64,000 nucleotides of DNA from an uncultured Ruminococcus sp. (lineage in GTDB: Bacteria; Bacillota; Clostridia; Oscillospirales; Ruminococcaceae), in NCBI RefSeq assembly GCF_947301925.1, contig NZ_CAMYUE010000003.1, positions 124,001 through 188,000 of the forward strand, in the 5' to 3' direction. A model generated the notes under the pieces. The model saw only the letters and a program-made list of their open reading frames with translations, made no database searches and was not told the origin of the DNA. A program made the position numbers and the translations under genes. The stretch's first letter is position 1. Every line of letters begins with the position of its first letter. Shown here one piece after another: positions 11,401 through 20,222 of the stretch.

Positions 11401-13645
11401 TGAGCAAAAGCATACCACTGACAGCTCATCTGATATAAATACTGACGATGGATTAAAGTATGAGATCATCAGGAAAGCTGACAGCGCGGAATGCAGAGTA
11501 AGTCTTTCTCCGGATGTGACAGCCGTCAAAGATCATGTTGTATTCGGGCAGTATATAGTTTCCGCTGCGCTTCAGACAGAACTGATAATCTCTTCTGTTA
11601 GAAAAATAGGCGTTACCTGTAATTGCTGTATCAAGGAGCTTATGCTCCTGAAGCCGGTTATATGTGACGAGAGTGGAACTGAGATCAGGATAGTTTTTTC
11701 AAGAGACGACAATAGGATAAAGGTCAGGATCACAGATGATAATGATGTGGTGTTCACTACAGGCATGATAGCTCCTGGCTCAAATCAGTTCCGCAGCAAG
11801 AAGATGGATATCAGATCTGTAAAAGCTCGGATGACAAAAAAAGCGGATCCTTTAACAATATGGAAGCTTTTTGAGAATGGCGGAGTCTGCTACGGGAATG
11901 CTTATAAATGCCTGAAAAGTGTTGATTATGATGCCTCAATGGAGATATGCAGCATAGGATCAGCAAAGACCGATATGGAGCATAATCCCTATGTAATTGA
12001 TTCTGCTCTTCAGGGAACGTCGGTATTTTATGAATCGACCGATGGTATGCTTGTGCCTTCACGGTTCGGCTCCGTAGAGTACTACGCTCCTGTACCCGAT
12101 AATGCATATTCCATTGCGATGAAGCAGAACGGAGCATTATCGATATGTATTACCGACGAACTTGGAAATGTATGCTCTTACATAAAGGGTATAGAGTACA
12201 GAGAGATCAGAAAAAAAGACATCTCCTATAAAAGAGAAGAAAAAAGCTGTGATAATATGTTTTTTATGCCTGTGTGGGAAAAGACACAGGTCGGAAGAAA
12301 CGTAAAGAAGTACAGCAATACACTCTTTTTATGCTTCAGAAAAATGCATAAGAGTGCATTATCCATAGCTGCCAGGGTATGCTCGGATCATACCGTGGTC
12401 GATATAGAGGACATTATTTCTAACGGAAGAATAGATATAGACAGACTTATGAAAGCTGCTGATATTACTTCATTTGATTCCGTGTTCATGCTTCTGGTCA
12501 ATAATAATCTTCCCACGGATATAAAGAATATCTCTATAGGACAATGCAGAAGGAGTGTAGAGCTCCTGCACGTATTGATGAAAAAGCTGTGCGTGCTCGG
12601 ACTTGATTCAAAGAAGATAGTATGGAGGATAATCACTAATAATTCCTTCAATGTATCGGAAGATGAGCTTATTGATCCTACCTTTTCGCCGATACACGGC
12701 ATAGCTGCTACCGCTTCGGACGAGTTTATCAACTGGAATATCTGCTCATTTGATATAGACATAACTGACTGCACAAAGAACGATATCCTTTCATGCTTCA
12801 AGGAGTATGAAAGCGGAGGAATGATAGCGTTACGCGGTCATATACCGCTTCAGAGAAAGATAAAGAGGACGGAGAAAAGTAAAAGTAATAACGGCTTTAT
12901 CAGAAACGGCACTTATATGATCATAGGTGGCTGTGGCGGAATAGGGAGGATCCTTTCCCGATATCTTGCAGAAAAGTATAATGCAAATATTATACTTGTC
13001 GGCAGAAAGAAGGAAAATGAAGAAATAACAGCCTTTATAGATGAATTGAAAGCCATGGGGGGAGATGCTGTATACTACAGCGCTGATGCCGGAAATGAAG
13101 CGGATATAGAGAATGCCATCCTCAATGGAATAAAAAGGTACGGACAGTTCACAGGCTTTATTCATTCAGCAATCGTACTTAAGGACAGGATGCTCAGGAC
13201 AATGACAGATGAGGAGATGAACGCTGTGTTGTGGCCCAAGATAAACGGGACGGTTGTCCCCGCAAGGATACTGAAAAGACTGGGGACGGAGCATATAATG
13301 TTCTTTTCCTCAGCACAGTCACTGTTCCTGAAAGCAGGTCAGAGCAATTACTGTGCGGCGTGTATGTTTGAGGACAGTTTTTCGATGTTTTTAAAGAATA
13401 ATATCGGAATGGATTCAAAGGTGTTTAATTTCGGATTCTGGGGAGAAGCAGGTATAGTTGCCAATAGCAGATACAGGGATAACCTTAGGAAAGCAGGTCT
13501 TGTTCCGCTTACAAATCAAGAGGGATTATTCGCTATTGAAAACGGTCCCTTTCCAAAGAGCGGACAGCTGGTAGTAATGAAAGCCGATGATAAGCTTCTG
13601 AGTATGAAATTAACGGATAAAAACAATTGGAGGTCGGAAGAATGA
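8477..13645 (+). CDS. Trans-AT polyketide synthase PKS-2: ER-KS-DH-KR (no carrier protein)
   Basis: Start chosen at ATG 8477 behind GGAGGG; the track's start at 8414 lies inside PKS-1 without an RBS. 1722 aa. Residues 30-370 are an MDR-type enoylreductase with NADPH motif TATGGVGLIAVQYA near 186. KS begins near 390 and keeps DTACSSS, HGTGT and KTNIGH. DH near 1018 reads HVVFGQYIVS: the histidine and glycine are present but the usual proline is serine; the DSALQ aspartate motif near 1174 is intact. KR near 1480 has GGCGGIG and an SSAQS...SNY active site. The protein ends after the KR without an ACP; the methyltransferase and ACP completing this module lie at the start of the next gene, which it overlaps by ATGA. 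The N-terminal ER probably acts on the product bound to the last ACP of PKS-1, so both ends are split modules. Confidence 0.93.
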   Translation: MNYGKMNADGEKDHMVKIGKQRLKTILRNTSRLSVDPAKKYKVLLDSPGAVSEVRLAVLPDMKTGDNEVKIEVYAFSLNFGDLLCVKGLYPTMPDYPFTPGFEVSGKIIETGRNVTRFKKGDPVIAVMSHDLGGHSQIVVSDERFVVKKPDSVTYEEACSFPVAFITVHHVFRKALPRKNETILIHTATGGVGLIAVQYAKKCGLNIIATVGSEEKISYLKGIGVDNCINYLASDFGEEVMKLTNGRGVDIIINTLSGEAISRNMDILAPGGRYMEIAMTALKSLKSFDISKLNDNQTFFSIDVRKLYKIDPELINEYLEDMYDFLEKREILPTVGRIYDLANIKEAFYALENRANIGKVVVNARVAVQKKISVPALRMSAADSNNGASNEEIAVIGMSCRLPGAENANEYWENLKSGVNCIGDLPYERWGLSSEECSELKCHYGGFLDNVGDFDPLFFNMSGIEAEMADPQQRILLEQMWSALEDAGCSAEYMSGRKCGVFVGVGQGDYQSYIKDRGGEINAQSFIGNSSSVSAARISYFLNLKGPCISIDTACSSSLVAVDLACRSLRSGESEIGLAGGAFISMTPHFYMQAERSGMLSIDGRCKTFDNSANGFVPGEGVSVLVLKRLSDAIRDNDHIYGVIAGNGINQDGKTNGITAPSTLSQTELEVSVYNKFGIDPEKISYIEAHGTGTKLGDPIEVEALTNSFSKFTDKKRFCAIGSCKTNIGHTVMSAGIASVIKVLLSMKHNMIPPSINYVTPNEHINFNDSPFYVADNLIDWQGGADAPRYAAVSSFGFSGTNAHIVLKDAPAVSAAVDKLPVYLIVLSAKNQISLHKKYEELYSWISDEGNNQTIQDISYTLLCGRTHFTERCAFTVRNMDEFREKLKALAIDNNAVGVYLSADNKAHTAPLDEITEMLADPGAVQTYTEGAEKLAAAYADGETIDFAGIFEGMGRKISMPAYPFSRRTYLYGYDEQKHTTDSSSDINTDDGLKYEIIRKADSAECRVSLSPDVTAVKDHVVFGQYIVSAALQTELIISSVRKIGVTCNCCIKELMLLKPVICDESGTEIRIVFSRDDNRIKVRITDDNDVVFTTGMIAPGSNQFRSKKMDIRSVKARMTKKADPLTIWKLFENGGVCYGNAYKCLKSVDYDASMEICSIGSAKTDMEHNPYVIDSALQGTSVFYESTDGMLVPSRFGSVEYYAPVPDNAYSIAMKQNGALSICITDELGNVCSYIKGIEYREIRKKDISYKREEKSCDNMFFMPVWEKTQVGRNVKKYSNTLFLCFRKMHKSALSIAARVCSDHTVVDIEDIISNGRIDIDRLMKAADITSFDSVFMLLVNNNLPTDIKNISIGQCRRSVELLHVLMKKLCVLGLDSKKIVWRIITNNSFNVSEDELIDPTFSPIHGIAATASDEFINWNICSFDIDITDCTKNDILSCFKEYESGGMIALRGHIPLQRKIKRTEKSKSNNGFIRNGTYMIIGGCGGIGRILSRYLAEKYNANIILVGRKKENEEITAFIDELKAMGGDAVYYSADAGNEADIENAILNGIKRYGQFTGFIHSAIVLKDRMLRTMTDEEMNAVLWPKINGTVVPARILKRLGTEHIMFFSSAQSLFLKAGQSNYCAACMFEDSFSMFLKNNIGMDSKVFNFGFWGEAGIVANSRYRDNLRKAGLVPLTNQEGLFAIENGPFPKSGQLVVMKADDKLLSMKLTDKNNWRSEE

Positions 13646-16600
13646 GTGGCAATACACTTAATTTCAGCGTTGCTGATACCATCAGATCGGTAAAAAGTCC
13701 TGATGATGATTTTGCATTTGCGGACGGTTATAATAAACTGAAAAAGATTGGATGCAGGCTGGTTGCGGATTCATTGTATAAAATGGGATTATACTCGGTA
13801 AAAGGAAGCATCGGCAAAGGTGTTCTGAGAGAAAAGCTGGGGATACTTCCGATGTATACCCGTATGTTTGATGCACTTCTCAGTCTTATGGATGAGGAAG
13901 GATTTATTGAGCTTGAAGCAGATAATGTGCGTATCACAGGAAGCTATGTACCATATCATGAGAGCGATTATCGCAGTGATATGGAAGCCTTGCAGAATGA
14001 ATATCCCGAGATCATGCCTTACAGCAATCTTATAGATCGCTGTGTGAAGGCATATCCCGAGGTCCTGACAGGAAAGAAAGGGTATACTGAGGTGATGTTT
14101 TCTGATAATACGGTATCACAGAATGTATATTCGGGTTCGGGTGAGGTAGACTATTACAACAGCATAGTTGCACAACTGATATATGATTATATTTCAGTCA
14201 ATAAAGGAAGAGGAGAAACTATACGTCTGCTTGAGATAGGTGCAGGAACAGGTGGTACAAGCAAGAGCGTGCTTGAAAAAATATCCCGTTTTGTGGATGA
14301 CAAGGAGGATATCAGATACTGCTATACAGATATCTCGAAATACTTTACGCTGTTCGGAAAAAAGACATTTTATGACAGATATCCGATCCTTGATTTCGGA
14401 CTTCTTGACATAAACGAATCACCTTCGGAGCAGGGCTTTGAGTCCGGACAGTACGATATAATTTTTGCCACTAATGTTATACACGCTACCAGAGATATAG
14501 CCAATTCCATCTCAAACGCGAGATCACTGCTGAAAAAGAACGGTATCATTATCATAAACGAGCTTATAAACAAAAATGACATTGCAACAATGACATTCGG
14601 TCTTACTGACGGATGGTGGAGCTATACGGATGATATCAGAATAAAGAATACGCCTCTTCTGACGGCTGAAAGCTGGAAGAGAGTCATGAGCGATTCAGGC
14701 TATAATGAGGTTATAGTATATCCTGAAAGCAGCAGTACACGTCAGGGTATAATCGTAGGAGTAAACGGGAGCCTCGGCAAGTCCTCGGTACATATGGCAG
14801 AAAAGTCTGAAAAGAGCCGAAGCTCAAAGAAGGAACTCATAATATATCTGAGAAAGGTCTTTTCTGAGGTGCTTAAAGTTCAGGAAGAAGATATAAAAAA
14901 TGATCTTACTTTTGAGAATTACGGTATAGATTCGCTTATTTCTGTGGAGATACAGAAAAGATTAAGTGAAAGATTTGAAGGATTATCGTCAACGCTGCTT
15001 TTTGAATATAATACGATAGAGAAGCTTGCCGAGCATCTGTGTACAGTATGCTCAGAGAAGCTGTCGCCAATCGTTGAAATTGATGAAACAGAAGACGATT
15101 TCAGCCTGTTCTTCGTAAATGATGAAGCAGTTGATGACAGTGATGCCGGTGAAAGCTTCTTTACATCAGAGGATAGCGTATCCGATGCAATAAACGACGA
15201 TACCATTTATGAAACAGAAGAAAAGGCAGTATCCGCTCATACTGACAATGATATCGCGATCATAGGAGTGGAGGGAAGATATCCTGATGCCAATGAGCTC
15301 TCCGAGCTTTGGGAGAATATAAGCAGCGGCCGTTGCTCTGTGACTACTGTTCCCGGTGAGAGATGGGATACGGAAGGCTTTATTTCCGAGAATTACAAAG
15401 CTGAAAAGAAAAGCTATACTTCAGCGGGAGCCTTTATAAACGATATTGATTGCTTCGACAATAAGCTTTTCAGGATAGCTCCAAAGGATGCAGAGTATAT
15501 GGATCCTCAGGAGAGACTGTTCCTTGAGTGTACATGGAAGCTCTTTGAAAAATCAGGATATACACGTTCACATTTCAAGGATATCAATAACAAGGTCGGT
15601 GTTTTCGCAGGCGTAATGAGTTGTGATTATTCAAAGCTTGGCGCACAGCCTTCATACTGGTCACTTACTAACAGAGTATCATATTTCTATGATTTTTGCG
15701 GCCCAAGCATTACGATAGATACAGCTTGTTCTTCCGGACTTACGGCTGTACATCTTGCCTGCCAGAGTCTTCGCGTTGGAGAGTGTAAAATGGCAGTCGC
15801 AGGCGGTGTAAACATTATTATCCATCCCGAGCATTATAATAATCTCTGTAGTATGGATATGCTTTCACGAAGCGGAAAGGTTCATGCATTCGGTGCAGGT
15901 GCTGACGGATTTGTTGACGGAGAGGGCGTCGGAGCATTGCTGTTGAAGCCGCTGAAAGCTGCAATAGCTGACGATGATCATATCTATGGTATAATAAAGG
16001 GCTCGGCGATCAATGCCGGAGGAAAGACTTCCGGGTATACCGTTCCGAATCCCAATGCACAAGCAGATGTCATCAGGACTGCGATTGATAATGCAGGAGT
16101 TGATCCGGAGACGATCAATTATATCGAAGCGCACGGTACAGGTACGGCTCTGGGCGATCCAATAGAGATCAGAGGTCTCGATAATGCGTTCAGAAGCTAT
16201 ACCGACAAGAAGCAGTTCTGCGCCATAGGTTCGGTAAAAAGCAATGTCGGACATCTTGAATCTGCGTCAGGCATACTTTCCATTACCAAGATACTCCTTC
16301 AGATGCAGCACGGAACTATCTGTCCTTCGATAAATGCCGAAACCATAAATCCAAAGATATCCTTTGAGGATACGGCATTTTATCTCCAGCGTGAAGCATC
16401 GGAATGGAAGCATATCACCCTGGAAGAGAACGGAACAAAAACTGTTCTGCCATATAGAGCGGGAGTAAGCAGCTTCGGAGCAGGAGGCGCTAACGCTCAT
16501 ATTGTTTTAGAGGAATATCCCGATAATAAAAATGTGCTTCCCGATGACAATAATGCTGAAAATGTATTTGTGATTTCAGCAAGGACAAAGGAACAGCTCA

Positions 16601-18744
16601 GACGCTATGCAGATGCAGTATACGAGTATCTATTACAGTGCGGAAATAGAGAATCTCTCAGGGAAATCACCGACAGGGTACTGTCTATAGTTTCTGATAT
16701 CCTGTATATAGATAAGAACGAGATAGATACTGATTCTGATTTTGAGACAATGGGCTTCGGAATGTTTCAGTTCAATACCTTGCTTGAAAGGCTTGTGGAT
16801 TCATATGATATCGCCTCCGATTCAGATGTGTTCATAAAATACAACAATGTAGCTTCGCTTGCAGCGTATATATACGGACTTCGCGGTGGAAGCAAAGCGG
16901 AATGCACTCCTGCACAGATAGCTTATACCATGCAGTGCGGAAGAAATGCCATGGAAGAAAGAGCAGCGATTATCTACACTGATATATCAGACCTGACCGC
17001 AAAGCTTGGTTCATGGCTTAACGGCAGTGAAGCCGGTATTATTGTCAAGAACAATATAAGCAGCGGTATCAGTGAAAGCTTCAGAGAAAACGGATATGAT
17101 AATGATTATCTTGACGATCTTCTCAGAAGCGGTGATATGTCAACAGCGGCCGCATTCTGGGTATTGGGTGCTGATCTTGACTGGAGACTTCTTTATGGCC
17201 GTAGGTATACTGTTGCTCCTCTCCCTGCATATCCCTTTGAGAAAAGGAGATGCTGGATAAGCGGCAATAAAATCACTGTTCAGACTACTCCCTCCGTTAC
17301 TGTTACAGCATCGGAAGAGAGAAAGCCGGGACGCACTGTGGATACCGGCACAGATATTAATTCTGCGGTATCGTTGGGCATAGTGAACGGAAGCATAGCT
17401 GTGGTAAGTATGCACGACACAAAGAATCGCAATATGTTCACCCGTGAATTGGTAGACGGCATGAAGCTTGCATTTAAAAAGATCAATGGAAGCAATGAGA
17501 TAAAGGTAGCTGTTGTCACAGGATATGATAATATATTCTGTACAGGCGGAACGTTTGATGAACTTATCGACATGAGCGATAAGAAGGGAAAGTTTACTGA
17601 TGCTTCGTTTATATATAATGCTTTTCTTGAATGCAGAGTTCCCGTTATTAGTGCTATGCAGGGCCATGCCTTCGGCGGCGGATTTGTATTCGGCCTTTAC
17701 GGAGATATGATCATTCTTAACAGTAGCTGTATCTATAATGCCAACTTTATGAAGTATGGGTTTACTCCGGGACTCGGAGCTACCTTTATACTGAAGGAGA
17801 AATTAGGCCAGAGTCTTGCAAACGAAATGATGTTTACCGCAAGGGATTATCTTGGCAGCGAGCTGAAGGAAAGAGGCGCGTCACTCATATTTGAGGATGA
17901 TGGCAAGATCCTCGAAACCGCACTGTCCATTGCGGAAATGATAGCAAAGAAGCCAATGACCTCGATCGAAGTGCTTAAAAAGGAACTCTCGGGCAGATCA
18001 CTTGAGGCAGTCAACAGCATCGTAAAAAACGAAGCAGATATGCACTCTATAACATTCGGCCTTCCCGAGGTAAAGGAGAAGATCACCTATTATAAGGAGA
18101 TTTACAGCAATAATAAGGAAAGTGCATTGCCTGAGAGCAGCCCGGACACAACACAAAGAGAGGCAGCTTTGGAACAAAGCAGTATAAAGTCAGCTTCCGA
18201 AGTGCCGTGTGTGAATGAGTCCAACAGGATACCATGCAGTGAGATCAAAGAAAAGGTGACAGAGATAGTGGCGGCGAAGCTGCACTATGCTCCCGACGAG
18301 ATTAACCCTGATTTTGCATTCAGTGATCTGGGTGCCGATTCTATAAGCTGTGTTGAGATCATAAGAGATATAAATACAAAGTTTTCTCTTGATCTTGAAG
18401 CAGCCGATCTTTACAATTATCCCACGGTGAACAAGCTTACAGCACATATCGGTGAGATATATAGTTCGGGCGAAACTAATGATAAAACTAATAATACCGT
18501 TCCATCAGCACAAAATGCTGATGAGGACATTGCAGATGGCTGCATTACTCTGAAGCCTGTTGATTCAGAAAACGATGAAGAGGAAACGGAGCATGACTGT
18601 CTTATCACTCTTTCGTCCCTTGATGACGAAGCTGCTGATAAGAGCAATCAGGATGACTATGTTCTGTCACTGATGGACAGGCTCAGTAAAGGCGAGATAT
18701 GCGTTGATGATGTTGAATCAATACTCAGCACAGACAAGGATTAA
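13642..18744 (+). CDS. Trans-AT polyketide synthase PKS-3: cMT-ACP-KS(ACP-like insert)-ECH-ACP with C-terminal docking-like tail
   Basis: ATG 13642 follows GGAGG and overlaps the upstream stop (ATGA); the track's TTG at 13627 is less likely. 1700 aa. N-terminal C-methyltransferase with SAM motif LEIGAGTGGT near 196, then ACP (GIDS near 428). KS from 536: DTACSSG (about 694), HGTGT (about 830), NVGH. Inside the KS flanking linker, residues about 1006-1083 form an extra carrier-like helical domain whose GxDS is replaced by GFGM, so it cannot be phosphopantetheinylated at that site. A post-linker LPAYPFEKRRCW is followed by a crotonase domain (about 1243-1490) with MQGHAFGGGF and NFMKYGFTPGLGAT, the signature of ECH2-type beta-branch decarboxylases. 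A final ACP (GADS near 1564) and an acidic linker precede LMDRLSKGEICVDDVESIL, similar to trans-AT docking helices. The C-methyltransferase and first ACP complete the PKS-2 module. Confidence 0.92.
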   Translation: MSGNTLNFSVADTIRSVKSPDDDFAFADGYNKLKKIGCRLVADSLYKMGLYSVKGSIGKGVLREKLGILPMYTRMFDALLSLMDEEGFIELEADNVRITGSYVPYHESDYRSDMEALQNEYPEIMPYSNLIDRCVKAYPEVLTGKKGYTEVMFSDNTVSQNVYSGSGEVDYYNSIVAQLIYDYISVNKGRGETIRLLEIGAGTGGTSKSVLEKISRFVDDKEDIRYCYTDISKYFTLFGKKTFYDRYPILDFGLLDINESPSEQGFESGQYDIIFATNVIHATRDIANSISNARSLLKKNGIIIINELINKNDIATMTFGLTDGWWSYTDDIRIKNTPLLTAESWKRVMSDSGYNEVIVYPESSSTRQGIIVGVNGSLGKSSVHMAEKSEKSRSSKKELIIYLRKVFSEVLKVQEEDIKNDLTFENYGIDSLISVEIQKRLSERFEGLSSTLLFEYNTIEKLAEHLCTVCSEKLSPIVEIDETEDDFSLFFVNDEAVDDSDAGESFFTSEDSVSDAINDDTIYETEEKAVSAHTDNDIAIIGVEGRYPDANELSELWENISSGRCSVTTVPGERWDTEGFISENYKAEKKSYTSAGAFINDIDCFDNKLFRIAPKDAEYMDPQERLFLECTWKLFEKSGYTRSHFKDINNKVGVFAGVMSCDYSKLGAQPSYWSLTNRVSYFYDFCGPSITIDTACSSGLTAVHLACQSLRVGECKMAVAGGVNIIIHPEHYNNLCSMDMLSRSGKVHAFGAGADGFVDGEGVGALLLKPLKAAIADDDHIYGIIKGSAINAGGKTSGYTVPNPNAQADVIRTAIDNAGVDPETINYIEAHGTGTALGDPIEIRGLDNAFRSYTDKKQFCAIGSVKSNVGHLESASGILSITKILLQMQHGTICPSINAETINPKISFEDTAFYLQREASEWKHITLEENGTKTVLPYRAGVSSFGAGGANAHIVLEEYPDNKNVLPDDNNAENVFVISARTKEQLRRYADAVYEYLLQCGNRESLREITDRVLSIVSDILYIDKNEIDTDSDFETMGFGMFQFNTLLERLVDSYDIASDSDVFIKYNNVASLAAYIYGLRGGSKAECTPAQIAYTMQCGRNAMEERAAIIYTDISDLTAKLGSWLNGSEAGIIVKNNISSGISESFRENGYDNDYLDDLLRSGDMSTAAAFWVLGADLDWRLLYGRRYTVAPLPAYPFEKRRCWISGNKITVQTTPSVTVTASEERKPGRTVDTGTDINSAVSLGIVNGSIAVVSMHDTKNRNMFTRELVDGMKLAFKKINGSNEIKVAVVTGYDNIFCTGGTFDELIDMSDKKGKFTDASFIYNAFLECRVPVISAMQGHAFGGGFVFGLYGDMIILNSSCIYNANFMKYGFTPGLGATFILKEKLGQSLANEMMFTARDYLGSELKERGASLIFEDDGKILETALSIAEMIAKKPMTSIEVLKKELSGRSLEAVNSIVKNEADMHSITFGLPEVKEKITYYKEIYSNNKESALPESSPDTTQREAALEQSSIKSASEVPCVNESNRIPCSEIKEKVTEIVAAKLHYAPDEINPDFAFSDLGADSISCVEIIRDINTKFSLDLEAADLYNYPTVNKLTAHIGEIYSSGETNDKTNNTVPSAQNADEDIADGCITLKPVDSENDEEETEHDCLITLSSLDDEAADKSNQDDYVLSLMDRLSKGEICVDDVESILSTDKD

Positions 18745-18755
18745 GGAGCTTTGAT

Positions 18756-20129
18756 TTGGATAACGAATATGTAAGGATAAAAGCGCTGAACGGTAAAGCG
18801 CTTGGTTCAGATGAGTTCAGGAAGAAATTCGGACTTGAATACGCTTATGTAGTCGGAGGTATGTATAAAGCCATAACATCGTCAGAAATGATAGCTGTTC
18901 TGTCCCGAAGAGGCATTCTTGCCTTTCTGGGAAGCGGCGGTCTTAGGCATGAAGCTGTCTCGCAGGAGATAGACGCCGTAAGGGAAAAGATATCTGACGG
19001 AGTTTTCGGGGTTAACATAATACATACTCCCAAAAATCGGGAAGCAGAAGAAAAACTGATAGATCTTATGCTGGACAAGCAGATACACTTCATTGAAGCG
19101 GCGGCTTTTGTAAGTGTTACGCCGTCTCTGGCAAGGTACAAGATAAAGGGACTTGCAAGGAATGGTGACGGTTGTGTCGTATCAAGAAACAGGATAATGG
19201 TAAAAATATCTCGTTCTGAAGCAGCAGAGGTCTTTATGAGACCCATACCAGACATTATAATATCTGAGCTTCTATGCAAAGGAGTTATAACAGCTTCCGA
19301 AGCCGAGCTTGCTGCCGGCATACCTCTTGCCGATTCCGTAACTGTTGAAACTGATTCCGGCGGTCATACCGACGGCGGAGTTGCCTATGCGGTTTTTCCA
19401 AGTGTGATGTATCTGCGTGACAGGCTTATGAAAGAATACAGCTACAGCTCAAAAATATATATCGGTGCAGCAGGCGGCATAGGCTCACCCGATGCGGCGG
19501 CAGCAGCTTTCATGATGGGAGCGGATTATATAATGACCGGTTCTGTCAATCAGTGTACAGTAGAGGCGGGGACAAGCGATATTGTCAAGGATATGCTTAA
19601 CAGTGCGACAGTCCACGATACAGATTATGCTCCCTCAGCAGATATGTTTGAGATGAATTCCAGATCACAGGTGCTTAAACGGGGAACATTATACTGTGCC
19701 CGCGCAAAAAAGATTTATGAGCTGTACAGCAGGTACGATTCTCTCGAAAGCATAGACAGTCAGACGAGAGATATGCTGGAGAAGCGTATGTTTCATGATT
19801 CATTGGAAAATGTATTTTCAGAATCTGTAAGATATTATCCCGAAGCGGTGATACAGAGGGCGGAAAATGATCCTAAGCTGAAGATGTATATTGTTTTCAA
19901 GTCATACTTCCATCGTTCATCAAAGGCTGCTTTGAACGGTGATGAAAATGATATTTCAAATTTTCAGATAAACTGCGGCCCCGCAATGGGATCGTTCAAT
20001 TCATTTGTGAAGGGAACGGCTTTAGAAAACTGGCATGATCGACACGCGGATGAAATAGCTGTTCTTATCATGGAAAAGGCTGCCGAGAGAATTAACGTAT
20101 TTTTGCGGGAAAAATTTATAGATGTATAA
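18756..20129 (+). CDS. PfaD-type trans-acting enoylreductase (FMN, 2-nitropropane-dioxygenase fold)
   Basis: 457 aa. TTG start with AAGGAG seven bases upstream, 11 bases after the PKS-3 stop. The translation is a TIM-barrel flavoprotein of the PfaD family: N-terminal YVVGGMYKAI and FLGSGGL, VNIIHTP, VETDSGGHTDGG in the middle, and IGAAGGIGSPDAAAAAFMMGADYIMTGSVNQ as the phosphate-binding FMN region. PfaD-like proteins in trans-AT clusters (PksE C-terminal half, for example) reduce the alpha,beta double bond on carrier-bound intermediates in trans. There is no fused acyltransferase here, unlike PksE, so this gene does not supply the missing AT activity. An integrated ER also exists in PKS-2, so this enzyme presumably serves other modules. 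Cytosolic, same operon as the PKS genes. Family assignment is firm; the module served is unknown. Confidence 0.9.
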   Translation: MDNEYVRIKALNGKALGSDEFRKKFGLEYAYVVGGMYKAITSSEMIAVLSRRGILAFLGSGGLRHEAVSQEIDAVREKISDGVFGVNIIHTPKNREAEEKLIDLMLDKQIHFIEAAAFVSVTPSLARYKIKGLARNGDGCVVSRNRIMVKISRSEAAEVFMRPIPDIIISELLCKGVITASEAELAAGIPLADSVTVETDSGGHTDGGVAYAVFPSVMYLRDRLMKEYSYSSKIYIGAAGGIGSPDAAAAAFMMGADYIMTGSVNQCTVEAGTSDIVKDMLNSATVHDTDYAPSADMFEMNSRSQVLKRGTLYCARAKKIYELYSRYDSLESIDSQTRDMLEKRMFHDSLENVFSESVRYYPEAVIQRAENDPKLKMYIVFKSYFHRSSKAALNGDENDISNFQINCGPAMGSFNSFVKGTALENWHDRHADEIAVLIMEKAAERINVFLREKFIDV

Positions 20130-20222
20130 GCCGAAGTTCTGTTGCTGCGCTTCATACAAGAAGAGAAGAAAACAATTTATCGGCACTTTTTTCAGAAGAT
20201 CATACTTTTAGGAGGAAATAAA

